Below are positions 33,749 to 42,778 of a stretch of DNA of 64,000 nt, in pieces. Source of the DNA: Suilimivivens sp963638365 (GTDB taxonomy: Bacteria; Bacillota; Clostridia; Lachnospirales; Lachnospiraceae); NCBI GenBank assembly GCA_963638365.1, contig CAVHRK010000037.1, positions 26,013 to 90,012 of the forward strand. Direction: 5' to 3'. The first letter of the stretch is position 1. Every line of letters starts with the position of its first letter. Below the pieces are notes generated by a model, which was not told the DNA's origin, searched no databases, and saw nothing but the letters and a program-made list of their open reading frames with translations. Position numbers and translations under genes: made by a program.

Positions 33749-34517
33749 CGACACGTTCCCATAAATCCAGTGTATCCTGAAAGAGAGCCGCAATGGTGTC
33801 TTTCTGGTGCGCTCTGGATGCCATCTCCAGTTGATAAAATTTCTCTCCAAGCTCCATATGCCCGATCCCGCGGGACTCTCCCTTTAACTGGTGAGTCAGA
33901 TTGGTGAAGGCTTCAAAATGGCTGTCTTCGGAAAGATTTTTTTTGCGTGTAAGTAATAGTTCCCTTTTATCCTTGTATTCGTCTGTAAAGCATTTCAAAA
34001 CCTCCAGATAAAAGTTCCAGTCATCACTGGCGTAGGACAGTCCCTTTGATACATCAATCCCCATATGGGAAAGCTGCTCTTTAAGAAGCACATCACCTGT
34101 CGCAGGGATTGATCCGCTGGTTGCCTGATCAGAAAGGCTGGTATCTTCTTCGGAATTATTGTCAGCAAACCGGATCAGATTTTGGGGAAGATATTGATAA
34201 ATGATTGCTTCCAACTGCTTTCCTTCGACCGGTTTTTCGAGAAAATCATCAAATCCCTCCTTAAGATAAACATCCCGTGCATCCGGATAGGCATTGGCGG
34301 TAACGGCAATGACCTTACTGTCGGTACAAAGATGTCCACTCCGCTTTTTCATAATATGAAGTGTTTCAATGCCATCGAGTTCGGGCATAAGATGATCCAT
34401 AAAAATGAGGTCAAAATGTTGGGTTGCGATAGCGCTTAAGCATTCCTTGCCACTTTCCGCAAAGGTAACCTGTACCTTCAGGTATTTTAGAAGCCCCTGG
34501 AAAACGAAGCGGTTCAT
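33720..34517 (-). CDS. Receiver-Hpt portion of the split hybrid histidine kinase
   Basis: 265 codons from the first ATG, but the frame is open further upstream and carries the receiver's first strand and acidic pair (AKILVVDDNQMNRF) before that ATG, so it is not an independent gene. The receiver has phospho-Asp in FDLIFMDHLMPELDG and KPV. A C-terminal Hpt domain has the phospho-His in LTHQLKGESRGIGHM. In the intact protein it would follow the kinase domain and relay phosphate onward. It is joined to 34588-36381 by a one-base shift in an A7 run at 34664-34670. Confidence 0.85.
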   Translation of the reverse strand: MNRFVFQGLLKYLKVQVTFAESGKECLSAIATQHFDLIFMDHLMPELDGIETLHIMKKRSGHLCTDSKVIAVTANAYPDARDVYLKEGFDDFLEKPVEGKQLEAIIYQYLPQNLIRFADNNSEEDTSLSDQATSGSIPATGDVLLKEQLSHMGIDVSKGLSYASDDWNFYLEVLKCFTDEYKDKRELLLTRKKNLSEDSHFEAFTNLTHQLKGESRGIGHMELGEKFYQLEMASRAHQKDTIAALFQDTLDLWERVVTSLKTCLP

Positions 34518-34587
34518 CTGATTATCATCGACAACCAGAATCTTTGCCTCCGGAGCCGTAAAACGGGGAGTGACAGGGATAGGCGTT

Positions 34588-36381
34588 TCACTGTCTTCTT
34601 CTGAAAATCTGGAAAAAGGTCCAAGTTCTGAAGCATCTGCAATTTGTTGAACCAGTTCGAAGGAAAAAAATCGAGCCTACTCCGTATTCACTGTCAATCA
34701 TTAACTGGCTCTTCATCTGCTGTAATAACTGACTGGCAATCGAAAGACCGAGGCCGGCACCTTCAATATTCCGGTTACGCTTTTCATCCACACGGCAGAA
34801 GGCATTGGTGAGGTGAGCAATATCCTCTTTACGGATTCCGATACCGGAATCCTCCACCGATACGCCAATGGATACAGAATCTCCATGACGCTCCTTCTGG
34901 GAAACGCATAAACGGACATAACCTTCATTGGTATATTTCACCGCATTTGTCAGCAGATTAAACAGAATCTGCTGGAATTTCAGATCATCACCGATCAGCT
35001 TTACGGGAAGATGTTCATCAATAAAGACTTCCAGCCGGAGATTTTTGTTGTTTGTCTGTAACCGGATGACATCCAGGGCATTGCTTAACAGTTTACCCGT
35101 TTCATAAGTAACAGGCTGAAGCTTCTGGTTTCCCTGTTCCATGCGGGAATAATCAAGGATGTTGTTTACAAGGGATAACAGGAGGTTGCCGGATTTCTTG
35201 ATGTTTCCGGCGTATACACGGATCTGCGGTTCGTTGGATTCGCGCAGAATCATTTCGTTCATACCTAACACGGCATGAATCGGAGTGCGGATTTCATGGG
35301 ACATATTGGCAATAAAGGTACTTTTGGCGAGATTGGCTTCTTCGGCTTTACGCGCCATTTCATTCAGTTCCTGAATATGGAGCTGCTGATTGGTGTCATC
35401 GGTTATTTCGATGAGGTATCCCTGAATGTGGCTTCTCTTTCCCATGGTAAAATAACTGAGCCGGCATTTGAGAATGCGGTCATTTCTGGTATAATAGCGG
35501 GTTTTGCCGGTATAGGGACCAAAATGTGCTACCCAGTCGCCAAATTCCTCGTAAAGAAATTTCTCCTTTTGAGGAATCTTATGATCCATCAGGAGGCGTT
35601 CAAGCTCCGGAAAATATTTCCGGGCTACTTCATTGCTTCCGATATATTTTCCATGGTGGCTGAATGAAATATATCCGTATTCACGGCGTTCTTCACGGAT
35701 GTGCTCTGCATTGATGGACAGATCATACAGATTCGTCCTGCGGAACAACACAAATAGAAGCGCCATATTCAGCACATAAGCAAAGGGAAGAAGCTGGATT
35801 TCACATACGGTAAAGCTTTCAATGGCATATACAACCATACAGAACAGCTCCGTAGCCAGAAGGAAAAAGGTATTGACATAAGAGACCTTATTTTTATTTC
35901 GGAACGCGTAGACCATAACACCGAGATCGATGACTGCATAGACCACAATCAGGCAGGTGTAAAGAATATGAGCCGGGCCATCCTGTGTAACAAGGAAGGT
36001 GACACCATGACGCCGGATGATAGAAACATCACTGTAATAAATGGTGCTGTAACCGCCGGTGTAGGAAAGTCCAAGAACCACAAATCCGGCTACGGACATG
36101 GCGGTGATCATCCAGGCAGGAATCCTGATCCGGCAGAACTGGGCAACGGCAAGGAATATAGATAAGGTAAGGAATGTTCCGTCCAGATAGGCGATCCGGT
36201 TTGCAAGAAGGGCTTCCTCCAGATTGTGTGACATGGCAAGCTGCCAGTAACCAAAGTTTACAACTGCGGTAGTCATGGTAGAAAGTACGTGATAATTACC
36301 GCGATACTGGCTGGTTGCGGCGAGAGTCAGAATTAACAACAAAACAGAGAATGCAAAGGCTCCAAAATACAAAGCGACCAT
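34588..36381 (-). CDS. Sensor-kinase portion of the split hybrid histidine kinase (7TM-HisKA-HATPase)
   Basis: 597 codons from ATG 36381 (GAGGGGG upstream). Seven to eight membrane helices (about 1-225) form a 7TM-type sensor; a PAS-like domain follows (about 240-350). HisKA carries the phospho-His in IANMSHEIRTPIHAVLG. The ATPase domain shows NLLTNAVKYTNEG (N box), DSGIGI (G1) and GAGLGLSIASQL (G2). After GVGSIFF the frame becomes nonsense (LRTGSTNC...) and stops. Removing one base from the T7 run (coding strand) restores GSIFSFELVQQIADASELG and runs straight into the receiver. It could be a pseudogene, phase-variable gene or assembly error. Confidence 0.88.
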   Translation of the reverse strand: MVALYFGAFAFSVLLLILTLAATSQYRGNYHVLSTMTTAVVNFGYWQLAMSHNLEEALLANRIAYLDGTFLTLSIFLAVAQFCRIRIPAWMITAMSVAGFVVLGLSYTGGYSTIYYSDVSIIRRHGVTFLVTQDGPAHILYTCLIVVYAVIDLGVMVYAFRNKNKVSYVNTFFLLATELFCMVVYAIESFTVCEIQLLPFAYVLNMALLFVLFRRTNLYDLSINAEHIREERREYGYISFSHHGKYIGSNEVARKYFPELERLLMDHKIPQKEKFLYEEFGDWVAHFGPYTGKTRYYTRNDRILKCRLSYFTMGKRSHIQGYLIEITDDTNQQLHIQELNEMARKAEEANLAKSTFIANMSHEIRTPIHAVLGMNEMILRESNEPQIRVYAGNIKKSGNLLLSLVNNILDYSRMEQGNQKLQPVTYETGKLLSNALDVIRLQTNNKNLRLEVFIDEHLPVKLIGDDLKFQQILFNLLTNAVKYTNEGYVRLCVSQKERHGDSVSIGVSVEDSGIGIRKEDIAHLTNAFCRVDEKRNRNIEGAGLGLSIASQLLQQMKSQLMIDSEYGVGSIFFLRTGSTNCRCFRTWTFFQIFRRRQ

Positions 36382-36435
36382 GAAAAAGTTCCCCCTCATT
36401 TTCCTGCGTATATGCCCATCATAACACAAAAAACA

Positions 36436-36465
36436 CAAAAAGGGAGTAATCGTACTCCCTTTTTG
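36436..36465 (-). terminator. Terminator after the two-repeat lipoprotein gene
   Basis: AAAAAGGGAGTA / TACTCCCTTTTT hairpin with a 4-base loop, 30 bases beyond the lipoprotein stop on the minus strand and upstream of the kinase gene. Works in either direction. Confidence 0.85.
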
Positions 36466-36494
36466 TTTATGTGGTTTACAGAAGGACTGTGAAA

Positions 36495-37205
36495 TTACAT
36501 TGCATCAACAACTGCATCAAGAACATCCAGTAAGGAAAGCATAGCGTCATTTAATACTTCTGCATCTTCCTCAGTAATGGTATCCTGGGAAATTTCACCC
36601 ATCTGAGTCATAATATCCTGTGTTTCGTTAAGAGCTGCTTCAATGTCATCATTCTGTTCTACTTCGTCGGACATATAAGCATCGGATACGGTGGTGTATA
36701 CTTCGGATAAGGTAGCGTAGTTTTCCTGTAAAGCAGCGAAGGTTTCATCAGAGCATACTTCGGAAGCTGCGTCAGAAGAACCATCTGTTTCGGTCATACC
36801 GTCAACGAGTAAGGATAAAGCATTTAAAATGTCAAGCATTGCAGAGTTGAGTGTGTCAGCATCTGCTTCGGTAATGGTATCCTGAGAGATTTCGCCCATC
36901 TCATTGATCACATCTGCAGCCTGGTTCATGGTATCTTCGATGGAAGCATCAGCTTCGATTTCATCACTTTCATACAGATCCTTAACGGCATTGTAAGCTT
37001 CTACCATGCTTGCGTAATTGTCCTGTAAAGCAGAGAAAGTTTCATCAGAACACATCTCACCATCTGCGGAAGCATCAGCGGAATCTTCTGCAACATCTTC
37101 TGTTGCTACATCGGTAGTGGTTTCCTCAGAACCGCCGCCACATGCGGTAAGCATGGACATTACCATAGCTCCTGTCAATAATACTGCTAATAATTTCTTC
37201 TTCAT
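36495..37205 (-). CDS. Acidic lipoprotein with two tandem 90-residue repeats
   Basis: A 236-residue protein. The lipoprotein signal peptide ends at LTACG. After a short Glu/Thr/Asp tether come two similar units. The first begins CSDETFSALQDNYASMVEAY and ends near ISQDTITEADADTLNSAML. The second begins CSDETFAALQENYATLSEVY and ends near ISQDTITEEDAEVLNDAML. Each unit looks all-helical and strongly acidic, with one Cys at its start. I recognise no family. Start ATG 37205 is 8 bases after AAAGGAG. It is expressed away from the MATE gene and probably sits on the outer face of the membrane. Confidence 0.82.
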   Translation of the reverse strand: MKKKLLAVLLTGAMVMSMLTACGGGSEETTTDVATEDVAEDSADASADGEMCSDETFSALQDNYASMVEAYNAVKDLYESDEIEADASIEDTMNQAADVINEMGEISQDTITEADADTLNSAMLDILNALSLLVDGMTETDGSSDAASEVCSDETFAALQENYATLSEVYTTVSDAYMSDEVEQNDDIEAALNETQDIMTQMGEISQDTITEEDAEVLNDAMLSLLDVLDAVVDAM

Positions 37206-37418
37206 AATAAAATCTCCTTTTCTTTTCAATCGCCGCCCCTTACGGCACTTTTTGTATTCTACCTGTGGGGATTTTAAAAAGCAATGCTATCTGCCAAATT
37301 GTATTTAAAAGTGCCAAATTGTAGATGCCCGAATAGATATCGACAATTTCCGGAGCACTTTTTTATAGTTTCCCAATGACTGCTATGCTATAAAAATCAT
37401 AGAAGAGGAGAGAACTTT

Positions 37419-38798
37419 ATGAAAAAGACTTATGTAACAGACATGACGGAAGGAAAGCCTCTTGGATTGCTTGTATCCTTTATGCTTCCTTTATTAATCG
37501 GAAATATTTTTCAGCAGTTGTATAATATGGTAGATTCCATTATCGTAGGACAGTATGTCGGTGCGGATGCGCTTGCGGCTGTCGGAGCAACGGGATCCTT
37601 GAACTTCCTGATCTTTTCTCTGTGTGGTGGCATGGCGAACGGTACCGGTGTCGTTATTTCCCAGCACTTTGGCGCAGGCAAGAACGATCAGGTGAAGAAC
37701 ACGATCATCAACGCAGCCTATATTATGCTGTTCTGCGCAGTCCTGATGGGAGGTATCGGTGTGATTTTTGCAAGAAAGATTCTGATCTTTTTAAATACAC
37801 CGGATAATATTCTGGACAGCTCCACCTTATACATGACCATCATCTGCTGCGGAATTCTTGGTGTGAGCCTTTATAATGCGGTATCCGCGATTCTGCGTGC
37901 CGTGGGAGACTCCAAGACACCGTTGTATTTTCTGATGGTTTCGAGCGTGATTAATATTGTACTGGATTTACTGTTTATCCGTGGTTTTTGCTGGGGCGTG
38001 GCAGGTGCCGCATTTGCAACCATTATTGCCCAGTTCGTATCGGGCGTTGGGAGCCTCGTCTTTGCACTTGTGAAGAATCCGTTCTTTAAGATTGAGAAGG
38101 AATACCGTTCCCTGAACCGTGGTATTATCTGGCAGTGTATCCGTATGGGTGTGCCGCTGGCCTTCCAAAGCTCCCTGATTGCGATTTCCTGTGTGGCATT
38201 GCAGAGCGTTGTCAATACCTTTGGATCGGTTGTCGTTGCAGCATTTACCGCTACGAGCCGTATCGAACAGCTCGTACAGCAGCCTTACAATTCCCTTGGT
38301 ATGTCGGTTTCCACTTATACCGGACAGAACATCGGGGCCGGACAGTTGGAGCGTGTGAAAAAGGGATACCGGATTGCTTTCCTTTTAATGGCGCTCTTTT
38401 CCTTTACGATGCTTCCGCTTGCACAGTTCTTTGGAAATCCGATTATGCGCCTCTTTGTCAGTGAACCGGAGGTTATTGAGATGGGTGCCCATGCGTTAAA
38501 GCTTACGAGCTGGTTTTATCTGCCGCTTGGCATGATTTATATTACGAGAGGATTGTTAAACGGAGCCGGAGATGCAACCTTCGCCTTTATGAACGGGATC
38601 ATCGAGATGCTGGGAAGAATCTGCTTTGCAAAGCCGTTAACCCTGATTCCGCAGGTCGGAGTCTGGGGCGTATGGCTGGCAACCGCCTTTACCTGGACGC
38701 TGACCGGAGTAATTACATTTCTGCGGTATTTACAGGGTAAGTGGAAGAAGCATGTTACTCCGAAAGCGGAAAGGCAGGAAGAATTTGCCAAGGCCTGA
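37419..38798 (+). CDS. MATE-family efflux transporter (second copy)
   Basis: A 459-residue, 12-helix protein closely resembling the MATE pump at 24374 (TDMTEGKPLGLLVSFMLPLL, FQQLYNMVDSIIVGQYVGAD). It has its own RBS (AGAGGAG) and a terminator 46 bases after the stop. Proton- or sodium-driven export of drugs or metabolites is the family role; the substrate is not predictable. It is monocistronic. Confidence 0.93.
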   Translation: MKKTYVTDMTEGKPLGLLVSFMLPLLIGNIFQQLYNMVDSIIVGQYVGADALAAVGATGSLNFLIFSLCGGMANGTGVVISQHFGAGKNDQVKNTIINAAYIMLFCAVLMGGIGVIFARKILIFLNTPDNILDSSTLYMTIICCGILGVSLYNAVSAILRAVGDSKTPLYFLMVSSVINIVLDLLFIRGFCWGVAGAAFATIIAQFVSGVGSLVFALVKNPFFKIEKEYRSLNRGIIWQCIRMGVPLAFQSSLIAISCVALQSVVNTFGSVVVAAFTATSRIEQLVQQPYNSLGMSVSTYTGQNIGAGQLERVKKGYRIAFLLMALFSFTMLPLAQFFGNPIMRLFVSEPEVIEMGAHALKLTSWFYLPLGMIYITRGLLNGAGDATFAFMNGIIEMLGRICFAKPLTLIPQVGVWGVWLATAFTWTLTGVITFLRYLQGKWKKHVTPKAERQEEFAKA

Positions 38799-38843
38799 CC
38801 GGAGAATCCGGTTAAGTTTGTAATAACATAAGGAGTATCAGAA

Positions 38844-38874
38844 AAGGGGATCGCTTAGGGCGGTCCTCTTATTT
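38844..38874 (+). terminator. Terminator after the second MATE gene
   Basis: AAGGGGATCGC / GCGGTCCTCTT (two G-U or mismatched positions) followed by ATTTT. Confidence 0.75.
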
Positions 38875-38951
38875 TAATGGAAAACAATCTGTACATTCCT
38901 CCTTCAAATCGTTATTATTAATAAGTAGAAAGCAACAAGGAGCTGCAAACT

Positions 38952-41606
38952 ATGAAAACAATTGTTATGGGAATTCTCGCCCATGTGGATGCCGGAAAAA
39001 CGACACTGTCAGAAGCCATGTTGTATGAAAGCGGCGTCATCCGCAGCATAGGGCGTGTAGATAAAGGAAATACCTATCTGGAACGGGACGAGCAGGAACG
39101 GGAGCGTGGAATTACGATCTTTTCCAAGCAGGCGGTTCTGCCGGTTCATGAGGATAAACTGATTCTGTTAGATACACCGGGACATGTGGATTTTTCCGCA
39201 GAAGCGGAACGTACCCTGCAGGTATTGGATCTGGCGGTGCTGGTGGTAAGCGCAGCGGACGGAGTGCAGGGGCACACGATGACGCTGTGGAAACTGCTTT
39301 CCCAGTATCACATTCCGGTATTTCTGTTCGTGAATAAGCTGGATCAGCCGGGGACGGATGCAGATGCGGTATTTAAGGAGCTGCAGGAGCGTCTGTCTGA
39401 GGAGTGCGTAGATTTCCGGCTGCCGCATGGGGAGGCTTTTATGGAAAGCGTTGCCATGTGTGGTGAGGAAGCGATGGAGCAGTATCTGCAGACCGGTGAG
39501 GTTTCCGGAGAGAAAATCGCACGCCTGATCCGGGAGAGAAAGCTGTTTCCCTGTTTCTTTGGCTCTGCATTAAAGATGGAGGGCGTGAAGGAGCTTCTTG
39601 AAGGGATCGACACCTATGGAGAGCCGGCAGATTATCATACGGAATTCGGGGCGAGGGTCTATAAGATTACACGGGATCCGCAGGGAAACCGTCTGACCCA
39701 TATGAAAATTACGGGTGGAAAGCTTCCGGTTAAGACGGTGATTACCGGAAAGAACCGGCAGCAGGAGGAGTGGCAGGAAAAGGTGAACCAGATCCGCTGC
39801 TACAACGGAGAAAAGTTTGAGCTTGCAGACTGTGTGCAGGAAGGAACGATCTGTACGGTAACCGGACTTTCGCAGACGTATATCGGACAGGGGCTTGGTG
39901 TGGAAACGGAGCAGATGCATCCCTTACTGGAACCGGTCATGAGCTATCGTGTATTGCCGGAACAGGAAAATCAGATGAACACCGTCATCGAAAAGCTGCA
40001 TCTGTTAGAGGAAGAGGATCCCCTGCTACAGGTGAAATGGAATTCACATACGAAGGAACTCACGGCGCATGTAATGGGACCGGTACAGATTGAAATTCTG
40101 GAACGGATCATGAAGGAACGATATGACATTGATGTCACTTTCGGAAAGGGAAGGATTCTTTATAAGGAATCGATGGCAGAGAATGCACAGCCGGTAGAAG
40201 GAGTCGGGCATTATGAGCCGCTGCGTCATTATGCAGAGGTACATCTGCTTTTGCAGCCGGGAGAGCCGGGAAGCGGATTTGTCTGTGATGCCGACTGCAG
40301 TGAGGATGAGCTGGACCGGAACTGGCAGAGACTGGTGCTTACCCATCTCATGGAAAAGGAATATCGCGGCGTTCTGCTCGGAGCGCCTGTTACGGATATC
40401 CATGTTACTTTAAAGAGTGGCAGGGCGCATCAGAAACATACTGAGGGAGGCGATTTCCGGCAGGCAACCTACCGGGCCGTCCGTCAGGGACTGATGCAGG
40501 CAGACTGTCAGATCTTAGAACCGTTTATGGAATTCCGGCTGGAGCTTCCGGAGGAATATGTGGGACGGGCCATGACGGATCTTTCGAATGCCGGAGCAGT
40601 CTTTCATAATGAAGTAGAGCGCATTGGCTACAGCGTATTGAAGGGACGTGCTCCGATGGAAACGATCGGGGACTACGGACAGATGGTCATTTCCTATACC
40701 AGAGGTCAGGGGATCTGGTCGATGTCGTTTGACGGGTATGGCCCCTGCCACAATCCGGAAGAGGTCATGGCGCAACGCGGTTATGATCCGGAGCGGGATG
40801 TGTATAATACGGCGGATTCTGTATTCTGTGCACATGGTGCAGGCTTTGTCGTTCCGTGGTATGAGGTGCCGGAATACATGCATCTTCCAAGTATTCTTTC
40901 AGAGAGAAGAACGCAGGAAGAATATTTTGCAGAGGAGATTGAACGCAGGAAACAGACTACGGTAACAATGACACTGGGAACGGAGGAAGTGGATGCCATC
41001 ATCGACCGGGTTTCCGGCGCGAACCGCAGGAAGGATAAGCAGGAAGAAAAGGGTGTGAAGAAGCTTGCCGCGCGTACGGTGGAGGCAAAGCCCTATGAAT
41101 ACCGTCCGAAGGAAAGAAAGGCAGAATACATTCTGGTGGACGGCTACAACGTCATTTTTGCATGGGAGGAATTGAAAGAGCTGGCGGAGGTGAACCTTGA
41201 CAGCGCCAGAGGACAGCTCCTTGACCTTTTATGCAATTATCAGGCGATTGACGGCAGGGAACTGATTGCGGTTTTTGATGCATACCGTCTGCAGGGACAC
41301 CCGACGGAGTGCCTGGATTATCATAACATTCATGTGGTGTATACCAAAGAGGCAGAGACGGCAGACCACTACATTGAACGGTTTACCCACGAGTATTCGA
41401 AGAAATATAACATTACAGTCGTGACCTCGGATGGTCTCGAACAGGTGATTATTATCGGACAGGGATGTCTGCTGATTTCCTCGCGGGAGTTCCATGAGAT
41501 TGTAAAAAAAGCCTCCCGGGAAACCATGGAGACTTTTGAACGCGATGAGAAAAGGGAGCGCAGGCTTACCGTGCCGTTCCCTGAAATTCCGACGGAAGAT
41601 CAGTAA
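38952..41606 (+). CDS. TetM/EF-G-like ribosomal GTPase fused to a C-terminal YacP/Rae1-like NYN domain
   Basis: An 884-residue protein. Residues 1-675 follow the ribosomal protection/EF-G plan: G1 AHVDAGKTTLSEAML (10-24), G2 around RGITIF, G3 DTPGHVD (74-80), G4 NKLD (128-131), G5 GSALK, then domains II-V (GGKLPVKT, GAPVTDIHVTLKSGRAHQKH, SYTRGQGIWSMSFDGYGPC). A charged linker (about 676-722) leads to a NYN/PIN-like nuclease domain. That domain has ILVDGYNVIFAW (Asp730), VFDAYR (Asp776), ETADHY (Asp805), TSDGLEQ (Asp827) and GQG, the same order and acidic residues as B. subtilis YacP/Rae1, a ribosome-dependent mRNA endonuclease. RBS AAGGAG. Calling it a tetracycline-resistance gene would go beyond the evidence. 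Confidence 0.9.
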   Translation: MKTIVMGILAHVDAGKTTLSEAMLYESGVIRSIGRVDKGNTYLERDEQERERGITIFSKQAVLPVHEDKLILLDTPGHVDFSAEAERTLQVLDLAVLVVSAADGVQGHTMTLWKLLSQYHIPVFLFVNKLDQPGTDADAVFKELQERLSEECVDFRLPHGEAFMESVAMCGEEAMEQYLQTGEVSGEKIARLIRERKLFPCFFGSALKMEGVKELLEGIDTYGEPADYHTEFGARVYKITRDPQGNRLTHMKITGGKLPVKTVITGKNRQQEEWQEKVNQIRCYNGEKFELADCVQEGTICTVTGLSQTYIGQGLGVETEQMHPLLEPVMSYRVLPEQENQMNTVIEKLHLLEEEDPLLQVKWNSHTKELTAHVMGPVQIEILERIMKERYDIDVTFGKGRILYKESMAENAQPVEGVGHYEPLRHYAEVHLLLQPGEPGSGFVCDADCSEDELDRNWQRLVLTHLMEKEYRGVLLGAPVTDIHVTLKSGRAHQKHTEGGDFRQATYRAVRQGLMQADCQILEPFMEFRLELPEEYVGRAMTDLSNAGAVFHNEVERIGYSVLKGRAPMETIGDYGQMVISYTRGQGIWSMSFDGYGPCHNPEEVMAQRGYDPERDVYNTADSVFCAHGAGFVVPWYEVPEYMHLPSILSERRTQEEYFAEEIERRKQTTVTMTLGTEEVDAIIDRVSGANRRKDKQEEKGVKKLAARTVEAKPYEYRPKERKAEYILVDGYNVIFAWEELKELAEVNLDSARGQLLDLLCNYQAIDGRELIAVFDAYRLQGHPTECLDYHNIHVVYTKEAETADHYIERFTHEYSKKYNITVVTSDGLEQVIIIGQGCLLISSREFHEIVKKASRETMETFERDEKRERRLTVPFPEIPTEDQ

Positions 41607-41644
41607 CTTGCCGTGCTTTTCTGATTATGGAGATGTCAGCAATT

Positions 41645-42679
41645 TCAGTAAACGGCTTCGACATCCGTGATTTCATCGTTTTCCACACGGAAGCTCCAGA
41701 TGGAGTGACCGGGAAGACGATGCTCGGTAAGGTAGTAGCGGTCGTCAATTTTGGTAAGGCTGTACGGGGTGCCGCCGCCTACAAAGTTTGCATAGACATC
41801 CTCGTAATTGCCTTTTTCCAGATCCTTCAGATTTTTTACACGGATCAGGGTGGCAAAATCCTGATTCCCGGTGAGGTCGGTGGAAACTGTAATATAGTAA
41901 TAATTCTGAATTTTCTCTAACTGGATCATACCGGCAATCGCATCGGGAACGGGATAGCGGTTTAAGATCTTGAAGGTATACAGGTCTGCCTCGATGATGT
42001 TCGAATTGCCGGAGACAAAGTAAATCCGGTCATCCAGAATCGTAAAGGAGCGTACATACACACCGTCAAGTTCAGGGATGCTCAAAACCTTCGTCAGATA
42101 CATGCGGGTGGAGTCGTTCGTATGACGGAAGAGGAACATCTCGCCGCTCTGGGAACTCCATGCATAAAAGGTGTCGGTATAATCATTGTAGATGATGTAA
42201 TGAGGCCGGTTGCCGATTCCGGTAAATTCCTGTGTGGGCACATAGACGATTTCGCCGTTGTTGTTTTGCATCTTTTCCATAATCAGAACCCGGTTATTTT
42301 CGGTATCGTCAATCAGATAGACATTGCCGTCACTGGCAATGGTATGTCCCATGGAAAGATTATTGGTCATCACCTTCCACAGGTACAGAGGATCGGTCAG
42401 ATTGTCGTGGTAAATGACCTGATTGTGATAGCAGTCCACGATGAAATACTGATCGTCCAGTTTGGTAATATAGGTTGGAACACTTAAAGAACCGTTGGGA
42501 TTGGTGGGAATCGTTTCATAATCCGCAAGGTCATAGGGAAGCAGCTCCGATTCTCTTATATAATCCGTGCCATCGTAAGGCGTGGCAGGCTCAGGACGGG
42601 AAGAGGCACAGCCGTTTAAGTAAAGCGCACCGAAAAGTAACAGGAATAAGGTTAAAATCGTATATTTTCTCAGTTTCAT
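41645..42679 (-). CDS. Lipoprotein with beta-propeller-like repeats
   Basis: A 344-residue protein with a lipoprotein signal (lipobox YLNGC). The rest is beta-rich, with repeated YFIVDCYHNQVIYH-, VYLIDDTENNRVLIM-, TFYAWSSQSGEMFLF- and IYFVSGNSNIIEADL-type strands at roughly 45-residue spacing, suggesting a six- or seven-bladed NHL/YVTN-like propeller. Function unknown; such lipoproteins often bind cell-wall sugars or proteins. ATG 42679 has TTGGAG 8 bases upstream. Its stop lies 38 bases from the convergent GTPase-NYN gene. Confidence 0.75.
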   Translation of the reverse strand: MKLRKYTILTLFLLLFGALYLNGCASSRPEPATPYDGTDYIRESELLPYDLADYETIPTNPNGSLSVPTYITKLDDQYFIVDCYHNQVIYHDNLTDPLYLWKVMTNNLSMGHTIASDGNVYLIDDTENNRVLIMEKMQNNNGEIVYVPTQEFTGIGNRPHYIIYNDYTDTFYAWSSQSGEMFLFRHTNDSTRMYLTKVLSIPELDGVYVRSFTILDDRIYFVSGNSNIIEADLYTFKILNRYPVPDAIAGMIQLEKIQNYYYITVSTDLTGNQDFATLIRVKNLKDLEKGNYEDVYANFVGGGTPYSLTKIDDRYYLTEHRLPGHSIWSFRVENDEITDVEAVY

Positions 42680-42778
42680 TGACAACTCCAATACAAATCC
42701 ATCATAATAAAATCAATTGTACGCTTACTATACACTTTTTTTGAGCGGCAGACAAGAGAAACAAACGGGAGGCAGCTT

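Noticed and set aside
38952..41606. Calling this a tetracycline resistance gene
   Set aside because: The GTPase part is TetM-like in plan, but the fused nuclease domain and the chromosomal context without mobile genes make resistance an unsupported claim.
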